Source of the DNA: Paguma larvata
Taxonomy: Eukaryota > Chordata > Mammalia > Carnivora > Viverridae
Assembly (NCBI GenBank): GCA_030068075.1
Contig: CM057823.1
Coordinates: 18,076,485 to 18,140,484, forward strand
Reading direction: 5' to 3'
DNA length: 64,000 nt
Shown: piece by piece, positions 47,291 through 58,672 of the stretch
Position numbering within the stretch: position 1 is the first letter of the stretch
Layout of the letters: each line of letters starts with the position of its first letter
Made by a program: the position numbers and the translations under genes
The notes under the pieces: generated by a model
The model's input: the letters and a program-made list of their open reading frames with translations, nothing else
The model's database searches: none
Told to the model about the DNA's origin: nothing

Positions 47291-48011
47291 AAAAAAGCGT
47301 ATAGCTTTTCAATGATGTAGTTAAGGTGAGAAGAACTATCTGGGGTCAATTATGTTTTCAGGTTTCATTGAGGGATGTCACATTTATCTGAACAGCAAAG
47401 CCTACATAAAATAGCAGAGCCATTCTCCAGTTACTGATTTCAGCAAGATTAAAAATGGAAAAAGAAAACAGCAATAGGTATTCGAAGAACAGAGGATTTT
47501 ATGTTCTCTTTGATGGAGACGCATTAGAATATTTTGCCCATGGTTTATTATTGACTTAATTTGCATTCCTTTCATTCTCCAAAGAAATAGGATGCAGGAT
47601 GCAAGCATACTTTTGATTGGTTTTCTTGTCAAGGTTTTGGGGAAGTCCCACTTAGATGAGCAGTTTTAATTGTATTGTCAGCAGGCATTAAAGTGCATCT
47701 TAAGTTGAAACTTATTTGCTGCCGTGAATATAAAGCTTATAAACAAATAAGTACTCAACGTAAAATTATCTGAGATTTTTCATCCAGAGGATTACAGATT
47801 GAAAGTTTCAAAAGAATCGCAAGCAATGAACACTTAGAGGGTGTGGTAGAAAGTATAAAATTCCGAAGACCTTTTTGTATGTTTTAACTCCATACATGTT
47901 TGATTCCATGGGAATCAAAATCTGAAGGAAATGATGGTGTACACATCAATACAACTACTAGTAGCACAATTTAAAAAATCTATTAGGTTCTAATATATCC
48001 ATTTGCTTATT
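47291..48011. other. Unique sequence, no gene seen
   Basis: The unassigned interval between L2 and a SINE. No feature recognised. Confidence 0.5.
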
Positions 48012-48029
48012 AAAGAAATAGTCTCAGAG

Positions 48030-48251
48030 GGGCACTCAGGTGGCTCAGTCAGTTAAGCTTCTGACTTTAACTCAGGTCATGATCTCACTGGTTTGTGAGG
48101 TTGAGCCCCACGTAGGGCTCTGTGCTGACAGCTCAGAGCCTAGAGCCTGCTTTGGATTCTGTGTTTCATTCTCTCTTTGACCCTCCCCAACTTGTGCTCT
48201 GTCTCTCTCTGTCTCTCAAAAAGAAATAAATGTAAAAAAAAAAAGAAAAGA
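48030..48251 (+). mobile_element. CAN-SINE (felid type), perfect target duplication
   Basis: Head 'gggcactcaggtggctcagt', 'tgaggttgagccccacgtag' B box region, full middle and AAAAGAAAAG-type tail. The 18-bp target duplication aaagaaatagtctcagag (48012-48029 and 48252-48269) is identical on both sides. Confidence 0.96.
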
Positions 48252-48269
48252 AAAGAAATAGTCTCAGAG

Positions 48270-49359
48270 ATAACAATTGATAGATTTGTGACCGCTCTAA
48301 AAATATGGCCAGATTATTGTTAGGTCATGGGCTTCATCTATCTCAGTTAAGTTCTTATTAAGAAAATACAGGTATTCCTGGCCATCTGCACGTTAACAGT
48401 GGCCACTGGTCCCAAGAAGGGTGGCTTACTGGGTATGGGAAAAGAGTGGGTGTTCAAATCACTCCCAATGAGAGAAAATGAATTGATAACCACTGCTAGA
48501 AGTATATGAGTGGTGATATTAAAAATATGTTTTGCCTTATTCCATTGATTCCAATAGCCTATGGAAAGTAAGATTAATATAACTATTGCTACGAAAGAAA
48601 AAAAAATGCCACCATTAATGCAGGACAAAATTTTTTCAGTCACAGAATTTACATTTTATACCCGCTGGAAGAATTCATTTAGATTGAGACATCGAACAGT
48701 CAACCAAAAGAAAACATAATGAAACTAGATTGGTGAAAATGTTCCTAAGAGTTTGTCCAATTTGGATTCTGATTAATCTGAAATAACTTTCAACTCAAAG
48801 TAGCTGAGTCCCTCTGTACCATTAAGAGTATCAGTGATGTGGCATTTATTAAAGAAAAAAACAAACAAAAAAGCAAAATATATCACTCCTATCTGGGGTT
48901 TTTCCCTGAGCCTCTGTACCATCCTGCAAATTCTGATATTAATTCTTTTTTGAGCTTACCAGAACACATCAGATAATAGCAACCACCTTATAACTATTTT
49001 TCTTCCCAGCAGTAAATTAGAAAATGCTATAAATTTTAGGACACATTTTAATGGTTACATTAAAAATGATGTAAAACATAAAAATGTAAATGATTGAAAT
49101 ATAAAAATTATGTTTCTTAGAATCTATGAAATATGATATGTGGGAAAATGGAATCCATTTAACTTGACAACCTGATACTGACTACCTACTCTCTGCACAT
49201 TCCTGGAGTAGATCAAGATAGTTTATTCCCTGACATGAGAGTTTACCTTTTAGTCATCCAATATTTTTCTTCAGCCATTCAGTATCAGTGCTATTGAAGC
49301 AGTATGTTAAAGCAGAATAATCAAGTGTGAAGGGTAGAATTTCTCTGGAGCTATACTAG
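48270..49359. other. Unique sequence, no gene seen
   Basis: About 1.1 kb unassigned. A minus open frame of 98 codons (48347-48643) has one hydrophobic stretch but no family resemblance. Treated as chance. Confidence 0.5.
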
Positions 49360-49535
49360 CTGGCTCTAAAATCCAGCCTTGTCCTTATTTGCTTTGTGAC
49401 TTTGAACAAATTACTTAACCTCTCTGTGTTTCAATTTCCTCATAATAATAGTATCTACCTCATTGGCTGTTATGAGGACAAACTGAGATAGTAACCACAA
49501 AGTAATTAGAACAGTACTTGGACAAAGAAGGCTTT
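49360..49535 (+). mobile_element. MIR fragment
   Basis: Plus-strand MIR core well kept: 'ctttgtgactttgaacaaat tacttaacctctctgtgttt', 'caatttcctcataataatag', 'tatctacctcattggctgtt' and 'agaacagtacttggaca'. Confidence 0.88.
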
Positions 49536-49597
49536 TGTATTATTTTAGTCCTATGTTAGAAAACCATATATATGTTATCTAGAAATTTGGGACTTTT

Positions 49598-49642
49598 TTT
49601 TTTTTTGAAAGAGAGAAAGCAGGGGAAGGGTAGAGGTGGGGG

Positions 49643-49686
<44 letters not shown>

Positions 49687-49820
49687 GACAGAGAATCTTA
49701 AGCAAGCTCCATGCCCAGCACAGAGCCCAATGTGGAGCTCAATCTCACAACTGTGGTATTATGACCTGAACCGAAATCAAGAGTTGGATGCTTAACCAAC
49801 TGAGCCATCCATGAGCCCCC
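49598..49820 (-). mobile_element. CAN-SINE, antisense, with expanded GA tract
   Basis: T-run, then a (GA)n tract at 49642-49670 continuing into (CAGA)n to about 49694, then the complemented middle and head 'gagccatccatgagccccc'. Perfect 15-bp target duplication aaatttgggactttt at 49583-49597 and 49821-49835. The head is of the older type although the duplication is intact. Confidence 0.93.
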
Positions 49821-49835
49821 AAATTTGGGACTTTT

Positions 49836-50409
49836 AAAAAGAATTTCCTTATCATGGGTATTCAGTCTGTTAGAGCATCAGCAGGTATTTCCTGCCAGAA
49901 TTAAGGGATTAAGAACTCAATTTAATTTTTTACTGACTTGTAGTTCTGTTTAGTCTTTCTGTGACAGGGTATGTGTGTGGTATTCCTACCAAGTTCCATG
50001 ATAAAAAAAATCCGTCTTTTAGAAGGATGCAGACACAAGCTGACCAAAATAAATTAATTTTTTTTTGTATTTTCAACGCTTTGCAAGAATAAATTCCCAT
50101 TTAAATATGAGTAGTACATTGGAGAAGTGAGAAAGATATAGTTCTCAATCAATTAAGATATAGACACCTCATTTTTAACCGCCTCCATGCATTGCATTGC
50201 TAGGAAATATGCTTTCGATTCAAAAGTTAATTGATTTTTAGGACATTTTGGTTACTAGTGGACTTTAAGTGATTGAATTTGTTCAAGTCTATGAATATCC
50301 ATTTGTCCAGAAGTTGAATGAAAAATTTGCATTTATGTTAACATGCAAATACGTCATATGTCATTGTTTGTTCATTTCAATTATTTAAAAGATTTGCCTT
50401 AAGCAAAAT
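49836..50409. other. Unique AT-rich sequence, no gene seen
   Basis: No element recognised before the duplicated block begins. Confidence 0.5.
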
Positions 50410-51191
50410 TTTCCTCTTGAGCAAACTAAAGATTTCAGATGACCTCTGGACTTCACCAATGTTAAGTAATGGCAAATAAATAACTGTACAAAAATATTCA
50501 TGAATACTTAGAGGTGTGCTGAAAACCCAGTGGCCCAGAATTCAAGTATACATAGAATGCCAACTATGTACTAAATGATAACAATAAAGTTAGTTCTATT
50601 CAAAGTGTTACTCAGCATGAAAAAAGGTAAGATATATTGGTTACTCAGTATGAGAAAATATAATTGGTTATCTACAGATTATCATTTAGTTGCTAAGAAA
50701 ATATATCAAGAAACAAATAAGATGTACACAAGCATGCAAATCAAATGCTGTAATTATTAAAGGACAATGAATACAGATAATGAGACAATGCTGTGGTATA
50801 TAAGAAAGATATTAATTAAATAATTAACTGTCAGTAAATCATTCGCACATAAAAATCCCAGGAGGAAAGTGATCGTGATATCTTCAAAGAAGGTATCAAG
50901 GAGGTGGATCTGGAAGATGGAGAGAATTAATAAATAGAGAGATGATGGAAGGGAATTCTAATAGGGGGAAGGGAGGAAATCCACAGACATAATCATGGAA
51001 GGTTCTTGACGGTGGGTGGGGAGAGACAGTAAGGAAGTCAGCATTGAATCAGATGGAGTTTCTGGGGGAAATAATAATATTTAGTACAGCTGATCCTTGA
51101 ACAACATGGGTTTGAACTGTGTAGGTCCTCTTATATGTGAATTTTAAATGGTACAGTACTGCAAATATATTCTCTTCCTTATGATTTTCTT

Positions 51192-51421
51192 CTTTGTTTT
51201 TTTTTTAACCTATCACCCCATCCACTTCCCCTCTGGGAACCGCCAGTTTGTTCCTTCTACTTAAGTCTGTTTCATCATTTGTTTTGTTTCTTAAATTCCA
51301 TATATGAGTGAGATCGTACGGTATTTGTCTTTCTCTCACTTATTTCATTTAGCATAATACTCTCTGTTCCATCCATGTTGTTGCAAATAGCAAGATATTA
51401 TTGTTTTTATGGTTGGAAAAA
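51192..51421 (-). mobile_element. L1 3' end fragment inside Tigger2, antisense
   Basis: T-run, then complemented L1 3' blocks: 'gaaccgccagtttgttcct', 'aaattccatatatgagtgag' and 'ccatccatgttgttgcaaat'. Flanked by ccttatgattttctt (51177-51191) and cctcacgattttctt (51422-51436), 13 of 15 matching, which is its target duplication. Confidence 0.85.
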
Positions 51422-51436
51422 CCTCACGATTTTCTT

Positions 51437-51633
51437 TTTAATTTTTTTTTAAATGTTTATTGATTTTTGAGAGAGAGCAGAGCACGAGCAGGGGAGGGGC
51501 ACAGAATCTGAAGTAGGCTCCAGGCTCGGAGCTGTCAGCACAGAGCCTGACGAGGGGCTCGAACTCATAAACCGCAAGATCATGACCTAAGCTGAAGCTG
51601 GATGCTTAACCGACTGAGCAACCCAGGCATGCC
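51437..51633 (-). mobile_element. CAN-SINE (felid type), antisense, in the same target
   Basis: T/A-rich tail complement, shortened GA-rich region, 'gaggggctcgaactcataaa' and 'gactgagcaacccaggcat' head complement. Target duplication aaacctcacgattttct (51418-51434) and aaaccttatgattctct (51634-51650). It reused the right-hand duplication of the preceding L1 insertion. Confidence 0.92.
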
Positions 51634-52070
51634 AAACCTTATGATTCTCTTAATAACATTTTCCTTTTTCTAGCTTTACGTTTTTGTGAGAATATGTATC
51701 AAATACAAAATATGTATTAATTGGCTGTTTACGGTTATCAGGAAGGCTACTGGTCAACAGTAAGCTGTTAGTAGTCAAGTTTTTAGGGATTCCAAATTTA
51801 CATGTGGATTTTCAACTGCACAGGGTTGGCATCCCTAACAGCTGTGTTGTTCAAGGGTCATCTGTATTAGAGACTGAGTCAAAATTCAGCGATCCTTAAA
51901 AGAGGTAATTGTGTTTTCACTGCGTACAGTAGACTATTAGGAACTATTATAATTTTTGAACAGGGCAGTCACCCGAAAAAGTTATATTTGAAGCTCAAAC
52001 CATAGCAATGTATTGGAAAAACTCTAGCACAGAAAGAAAGACTGGAACTGAGAAGAGAACAGGTATCTCA

Positions 52071-54149
52071 GAACTAAGAACAGATTCCAGGGCAAATGTT
52101 AGACAAAGTCATGCCTCTCTTTGGTTCAACAAATTCCACTTCTTTTGGCACCTTGCCTGCCTTTTCCTCATCCTTTGAGCAATGAGTTCAAATCCCTTGA
52201 TTCAGGTAAATTACATCTCAGCCGCTTACTAAAGAACTTGTGGATAGTATCGCTAAATGTTTTCTAAAACTGAGTGCTACAAATTATAAAATAGAAAATT
52301 TAGCATTATGTCGGGGGAAAAGTCCAGAATAAATTGTCTTACAGTCCTTAATATAGGAGATGTGCTAACACAGGCCCATAAACAATCAGCAAATCATGAG
52401 ATGAACTCATTGACTCTTATAGTAACATTTTCAGAAGAAGCAGAAAGAGGTGCTAGATATATTGAATCTAAATTTCACTGAGGTGGTTTACCCACTGCAT
52501 CTGGTGAACTCTCAACACGAATGGCAGTTAGGATGAATGACTGCATTTCGCCAGTGAGGAGCAGCGTTTGGACAAATATGACCTGGAGGGAGGTCTCTCA
52601 GAGCTTCTACTCAATTTTTCAAATTTTGGCTGTGCCCCAGTTTATGAGTCAGATTCTTAAATTATGTAATCAGACTTAGATAATAGATAGAAATGAAGAT
52701 GAGTTTTAAGAGAGACAGCATTCTTTTATTTGGGCCACCCATTTTGTGAATATACATTGGGAATACTTGAATACTGATGCTATAATGGAAAGAATAGCAA
52801 TACATGCATTTTAACTGTTCTCCTGAGAACAAATGCCCAATTTATGTCATCTGACACACTAATAATACTTACAATGGAAATTCAGGTAGTAAAATGCGAA
52901 GGGAGATATCTTGGGACAAGATAGATCTTTGAAGCACCTTGGCATTGGTACCCAGCAGCCAGGAGTCCTGGAGGGCTGCCTCGACTATCCTAAAGTATGG
53001 TGGAGTTTCCTGGTGCCTCCTACCGATTCATACCGTGATCCCCCAAACAGTAGTTCATTCCATACAACTCTTAGGTCAAGGCTTCCATCCACATTTTAAC
53101 TTCTAGTGCCTGGGACGTAACCTACTTACTCACAGTTTAGAGCTTTCCCAATCCTAAAAGTCCTCACAGAGTAGCTGCCTGTTTCGGCAGTCAGCATGTA
53201 ATTCAGCTCCATTCGAATGATATATAAGTGAGTTACAATCATCGTTTAAACTGAGTTTGTGCTTACAGCAGAATTGGAGATTTGCAGTGCCTGGCAACAC
53301 TAGCTCTCCAAAGCGACCCGCGAAAGGGAAAAGGTAAATTTTTTATTTTTATTTTTGTTGCCCCAAAATATCTTTCTTTTTTATTTGGTTGGAGAAGACA
53401 ATCTGAGATGTGAAGGCCAGAAACTGAAGTTACAGGTAGTATTTTAGAACTTGCTGTTACAAGAAACATATTAAATCCAGCAGTAATTTCCATATAATGT
53501 CATCATTAGCTGTAAGGGACCACCAGTCACTGCCGACTACTATATTAATGAAGGTGCCTGTGAAGTTTCTCTCTTTGAGAAACTGAGTCAGGGTTTGTTT
53601 TCTTCTATTTGAAATTTGGAAGCATGAGGTAGTGGAATAAGTACAACTGAGAAAACATTCATCAGGACTGAGGTTGTTCATGGTAAGGGTAACTGTCCCA
53701 TCTATTCTCTCCACCAAGTTAGCATTTTGCTTCTGCACAACCAGAGAACAAAGAAATCAAGCCTTGAAATGTACACGCTCAAAGGACGGCCACATGATAG
53801 ATTCAGCAAACATGTAAAATGAATTGAAAGAAAATACGAATGAAAAATATACCCATTCTTATGTTCCAAATGGCTTGTAGGTAATTAGTCCACACTCACT
53901 GAGCCCTATTACATGGAAAACAATATATTAGGCATGACTAAATACAATTGCATACAAAATACAAATAAAAACATGAAAAGCAAACATCACAGACTACTGT
54001 GTCTTCGTTTGTACTATCAAGTGAGGTCCTGTTTTTTTTTTTTTAGCTTGCTGATATACGTTAATATATTAAGACAAATAATTCTCATCTATTTTACTTG
54101 AATGTGGTATAATATTTTTTGAAATCCTGGTAAGATGCATTATTTCATT
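52071..54149. other. Unique sequence, no gene seen
   Basis: About 2 kb without a recognised element. Open frames at 53263-53493 and 53457-53738 on the minus strand have no known domain. A T-run occurs at about 54031. Confidence 0.5.
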
Positions 54150-54430
54150 CACTTACTCATTAAATATTTACTAAGCACTTTCTACAGGTCCTGTTTAATA
54201 AGAAGAATAATAGCAATCATTTCTCAGATACTTTTTATATGCCAGACACTAGCTAAGTACGTTATCTCAGCTATTCCTTACAAGATTGCCTATGAAGGAA
54301 ATATTGTCATCTGCATTTTATCGATGAGGAAACGGAAGCTAAGAGAGGTGAAGTGACTTGCTTCACACTTCATAGCCAACGAGCTGCAGTGCTCAAAGAC
54401 CAAAGTCCAGGCTCCTATCCCACACACTTT
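54150..54430 (-). mobile_element. MIR
   Basis: Complemented MIR, almost full length: 'taaatatttactaagcactt', 'acgttatctcagctattcc', 'tgcattttatcgatgaggaa', 'aagctaagagaggtgaagtg' and 'caaagtccaggctcctatcc'. Confidence 0.88.
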
Positions 54431-54980
54431 GCTTTCTTCTCTTGATTACACTAATATGTGTATGTTTGTAAGCAGGACATATAGGTATGTTCTGAAACCA
54501 TAGTTAAATGCATGTAAAATAAATATATATTACACCCCCAAGGAATACTATTGCTATTTTAAATAATGAACAGATGCCAAGTAAAGCATACTTGTTTTCT
54601 TTCAGCATTTTATGTCTCAAATGTATAAAGGTGAAAAATGATCTTAACAAAAATCACTATTTTGAAGTGTTATAATAAGAAAACATTCATTCATTTATCT
54701 GAAAATGTTCAATAAAAAAATGTAGAAAATGAGTCCCTTTCATCAAAGCACACAACATATGAGCAGACGAGAATAGGAAACTTTTAACTGGTGTGGCAGA
54801 GAGGCTGTAAAGAGAAGATCTTAAAATTAATATAGACTTTTAATATAGGAGAGCAGTGTTCTTTCTTGAAATGTGTTCTGCTTCTGGCATTTTCATTTTG
54901 GCATTTTTCCCAAATTTCTTTATGATACCCTTCAATGATAAAGAATTTGGTTCTATATCTGGATTTCTCATTTCTTAGAT
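54431..54980. other. Unique AT-rich sequence, no gene seen
   Basis: No element recognised between MIR and MER5A. Confidence 0.5.
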
Positions 54981-55158
54981 CGCTGGTTCTTAAAGTGTGG
55001 TCCCAGGAGTAGCAGCCGCAGTATCATCTGTGAACCTGTCAAACTTGTGAATTCTCAGGCCCCATCTCCAACCCCATGAATCAGAGACTCTCAGGTGTGC
55101 CGGGCAATCTGTGGTTTATAAGTGATTCCAAATGCATGTTAATGTTTGATAACCACTG
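54981..55158 (+). mobile_element. MER5A (hAT-Charlie MITE)
   Basis: Starts 'cgctggttcttaaagtgtgg', contains 'gaacctgtcaaacttgtgaa', 'atgaatcagagactctcagg' and 'gggcaatctgtggtttataa', and ends 'gataaccactg'. Flanking octamers tcttagat (54973-54980) and tcttacgt (55159-55166) match 6 of 8, agreeing with the 8-bp target duplication of hAT elements. Confidence 0.85.
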
Positions 55159-55299
55159 TCTTACGTGAAGCGTAAAGGCTGGAATATAAGCAACCTACCA
55201 AACAGGAAATTTTAAACTATGCTAATTGCCAGCAGCACAAACCAAAGACTTTATATCATATTCATAGCTATAAATTTATTGTCAGAGGATGAATAAAAT

Positions 55300-56500
55300 G
55301 AAGTTTATTCCCTCAAACATGACTAAAAGTACAGAGTAAATAGTGGCATATAACTAATTGAACAAAAAATAGTCATGAATATCTTAGGATGTACTGACAA
55401 CTCAATGGCTAGTGGCTCAAGTATTTCAGTGACTATTGCGTATTCAATGTTAATGATGAAGTTATGTCTGTACTAAGTACTTCTTCGCATGAGAGAAATA
55501 TGGGAAATATTGGCTACCCACAAAATGCTTAGAAGTAGGAGACGGTAAGATGAATATATGAAGATCATACTGTACATATACAACTACACAAAACGCTGCC
55601 ATATAACTAGAAAACTACTGACTACATAGACATTTGATAATAAATATTGTATGTAAAAAGATATTGATCATATGACAAAATGTCAGGAAATGTTTAATAC
55701 AAAAAAAAATTGCTACTAGAACAAAGATTATGGGGATGCCTGGGAGGCTCAGTCAGTTAAGCGTCCGACTTTGGCTAAGGTCATGATCTCATGGTTCATG
55801 GGTTTGAGCCTCACGTTAGGCTCTGTGTGGACAGCTCAGAACCTGGAGCCTGCTTCGGATTCGGTCTCCCTCTCTCTCTCTGGCCTTCCCCCACTCATGC
55901 TCTATGTCTGTCTGTCTGTCTCTCTCTAAAAAACAAACATTAAAAAATAAAAGAAGAGAGATAATGTAGTCTGAGCCATCAGGGAAAGTATAAAACAGGA
56001 AGAAGAACTGTCACTATGTCTTGGACTTGGAAGAAAACTGAACAATAGATAGAAGGTAGAAGGGAATTCTAATATGGTAAAGACTAGAATGAATTTTAGA
56101 CAAGGTCAAAGAGGATTTATGGGGACGGGTTGGGGAGAGAGTGTAAAAAAGCAAGTGGTTGAATTAGATGGATTTTTAGGAGGAAAAATCGCACACAAAA
56201 AAATCCAATATTGAATGGTTAAAACAAAGCCAGATTTTAGAGACCTTTAAAATAGTAGAACTATTTTTACTGGATGCAAGAGGCTAATAGGATCTACTGT
56301 GAACTCTTCAGTAGGGCACCATTATGATGATTATTCTGTTTTTGAAGTTCAAACCAACAGCTGAGTGTAAGAGAGAATTGAGTTGGAAAAAAAGTCACAT
56401 AAAATAAGGAGGCCACCAATAGGATCCTTGGGCTACAGTCGGGTCTGTAATTATCTTGATTTGTATGCTTCTAGGCAGGACAAAGTTTGAAGGACAGAGC
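55300..56500 (-). mobile_element. L2-containing block, copy 2 of a diverged pair
   Basis: Aligns in direct orientation with 50410-52070, about 4.87 kb upstream (see that entry for shared stretches). It lacks the Tigger2 element found in copy 1 but has a SINE (55732-55954). The L2-derived part is complemented and very eroded. Similarity also covers about 100 bases before the L2 3' terminus. Confidence 0.55.
55732..55954 (+). mobile_element. CAN-SINE (felid type)
   Basis: Head 'ggggatgcctgggaggctca', 'atgggtttgagcctcacgtt' B box region, full middle, a short (TCTG)n tract at about 55907-55921 and the tail. Target duplication unclear. Confidence 0.93.
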
Positions 56501-57277
56501 CAAGAAGCCGGAGAAATTGCGTTCATATAGTCAGATTCAAAGAGCCACTGGCAAGCAAGAATGTGAGTCTAGTTATAATGATCTAAGACTGAGAGAACAA
56601 TCTAAGTCTTTCCAAAGGAATATGACAGTCAGGATGTGATCATGGGGAACTGAGAGGGAGGCAGAATCTGGAATCCAGGATGACAAGTCCGTTCTTGTAG
56701 AACAGTTGACTAATATAGCTCTAAGAATGTAGGCAATTTCTTGTTATCTAATAAATAGAATTTCAAAAGACAAGTTCAGATAAAAATGAATAAAGAACAC
56801 AATATTCATAAGTAGGTTCACTAGAGATGGACTTTACAGAGTGGTTAACCTAGAACATAGTTATGAGCATCATTTTGCAGTCTAGAAAAATACCTGATAT
56901 TTTAAATAGTAGTACGTGGCAACCGATGACCTGATTCAAGCCATCCCTACCACCAGCATATCGAGCAAATCAAGACAGTAGGAGAGCAGTGCAGAACAAA
57001 GACCTTCCTGAGTCTGACTTTAGAGAAGAATGTTTTGAAATTTTATGAAGCAATATATGTTTCATGTCCTGTTTTCCTGATCAGTTTTTACCTAGTAATA
57101 CAGTTTTAGAAGATTTCTGCTTTACTGGCATTTCAGCAGTTCCTCTGTCCTCATTTCTTAATTTTCTATTTATGGTTTCATCATAAAAGTTGTTTGAATT
57201 AATAGTATTTAACCACTTTCAGTGTTCTAGTAAAAGTTTAAGAGGCTTGAGGCTTTATATCCACAAGAAAGTTGAAA
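56501..57277. other. Unique sequence, no gene seen
   Basis: No element recognised in about 780 bases. The first part may still be eroded L2. Confidence 0.45.
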
Positions 57278-57478
57278 TTTATTTATTTATTTGTTTGTTT
57301 GTTTGTTTGTTTGTTTAGAGAGTAGGGAGGAGCAGAGAGAGAGAAGAGAGAATCCCAAGCAGGCTCCATTCTGTTAACACAGAGCCCAATGCAGAGCTTG
57401 ATCTCATGAGTCATGAGATCATGACCTGAGCTGAAAGCAGAGTCAGATGCTTAACTGACTGAGCCACAGAGGCACCCC
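57278..57478 (-). mobile_element. CAN-SINE, antisense, with (TTTG)n tail
   Basis: The tail complement is expanded to (ATTT)n then (GTTT)n at 57278-57316. GA-rich region, 'gcagagcttgatctcatgag' and head complement 'gagccacagaggcacccc' follow. About 190 bases before the next, plus-strand, SINE. Confidence 0.9.
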
Positions 57479-57669
57479 AAAATTACACTGAAACAAAGAG
57501 GTGAACAATTAAGAAGAAAACAGTAGGTATCTTCTCAGGATTTTAAATAAGTGAAATCTTATATACTTGGTTTATTAGTTGATTTAATGCAAGTTTGTTA
57601 AACATCAGACTTTCTTATATCTAAGTGGAAATACAAAAAATATTTAGGTATACAATTATCATCTTTTCT

Positions 57670-57881
57670 GGGGCACCTGGGTGGCTCAGTCGGTTAAGCA
57701 TCTGACTTCAACTCAGGTCATGATCTTGCAGTCCATGAGTTTGAGTCCTGTGTTGGGCTGTGTGCTGACAGCTTGGAGCCTGGAGCCTGCTTCAGATTAT
57801 GTGTCTCCCTTGCTCTCTGTCCCGTCCCCACTCACTCTCTGTCTCTTACTCTCAAAAACAACATAAACATTAAAAATTTTA
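57670..57881 (+). mobile_element. CAN-SINE (felid type)
   Basis: Head 'ggggcacctgggtggctcag', 'atgagtttgagtcctgtgtt' B box region, full middle and tail. Target duplication aattatcatcttttct (57654-57669) and aattgtcatcttttct (57882-57897), one mismatch. It sits directly at the left edge of the inverted L1. Confidence 0.95.
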
Positions 57882-57897
57882 AATTGTCATCTTTTCT

Positions 57898-58672
57898 ATT
57901 TCTTTCCATTAGTATGAGTTATTAAGATTATTCACTGAGGTTGATGTTAAAGAAATTACCACCTATGTTTTCTTCTAGGAATTTTAGGGCTTCAAGTCTT
58001 ACATTTAGGTCTGTAATCCATTTTGACTTTATTTTTATGTAAGAAAATTCTCCAGTTTAATTCTTTTGAACGTAACTGTCCGGTTTTCCCAGCACCATTT
58101 ATTGTAGAGACAGTCTTTTCTCCACTGTATATTCTTGCTTCCTTCGTCATAGATTAATTGGTCATATAAGTGTGGGTTTATTTCTGGGGGCTCTATATTC
58201 TGTTCCATTGATCTATGTATCCAGTTTTGTGCCAGTACCATGCTTTTTTGATTTCTACAGCTTTGTAATGTATCTTGGAACTGGAATTGTGATACCACCA
58301 TCTCTGCTATTCTCAAGAATGTTTTGGCTATTTGAGGTCTTTTATTGTTCTATACAAGTTTTAGGATAACTTGGTCTATTTCTGTGAAAAATGCTGTTAG
58401 TATTTTCATAAGGATTACATTGAATCTCTGCATTGCTTTGAGTTATGGACATTCTAACAATATTAATTCTTCTAGTCCATGACCATAAAATATACTTATA
58501 TTTGTGTTATATTCAAATAGTTTTATCAAAGTTTTATAATTTTCAGAGTACAGATCTTTCACCTCCTTGGTTAAGTTCATTTCTAGGTATTTTATTCTTT
58601 TTGGTATCATTGTAAATGGGGTTGTTTTATTAATTTTTCTTTCTGCTGGTTTCTTATTACTGTACAGAATTG
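57898..58672 (-). mobile_element. L1 ORF2 segment, inverted 5' part of an L1 insertion
   Basis: Complemented ORF2: 'gttttcttctaggaatttta', 'tgtccggttttcccagcacc', 'tctgttccattgatctatgt', 'tgccagtaccatgctttttt' and 'gttaagttcatttctaggta'. Read in its own direction it covers the ORF2 region just upstream of the plus-strand part that begins at about 58673. Confidence 0.9.

Larger units (their letters stand above)
51087..51864 (+). mobile_element. Tigger2/MER28-type DNA transposon, host to two nested insertions
   Basis: Left terminus 'cagctgatccttgaacaaca tgggtttgaactg' and right terminus 'gttgttcaagggtcatctg', flanked by TA at 51085-51086 and 51865-51866. Internal landmarks are 'tctcttccttatgattttc', 'ttaataacattttcc', 'actggtcaacagtaagctg' and 'gcacagggttggcatcccta'. 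Without the two insertions it is about 350 bp. Non-autonomous. The insertion at 51192-51633 splits it at a single point. Confidence 0.82.
50410..52070 (-). mobile_element. L2-containing block, copy 1 of a diverged pair
   Basis: Complemented, very eroded L2 sequence (50540-51084 and 51867-52070) preceded by about 130 bases of other sequence. The whole block aligns with 55300-56500. Shared stretches include 'gaatacttagaggtgtgctg' versus 'gaatatcttaggatgtactg', 'ggaagggaattctaatag' versus 'agaagggaattctaatat', 'ggtggggagagacagt' versus 'ggttggggagagagtgt', and after the transposon 'atttgaagctcaaacc' versus 'ttttgaagttcaaacc'. Tigger2 at 51087-51864 interrupts this copy only. Confidence 0.55.

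Noticed and set aside
48347..48643. A 98-codon minus frame with a hydrophobic stretch
   Set aside because: No family resemblance. AT-rich DNA readily yields hydrophobic frames of this size.
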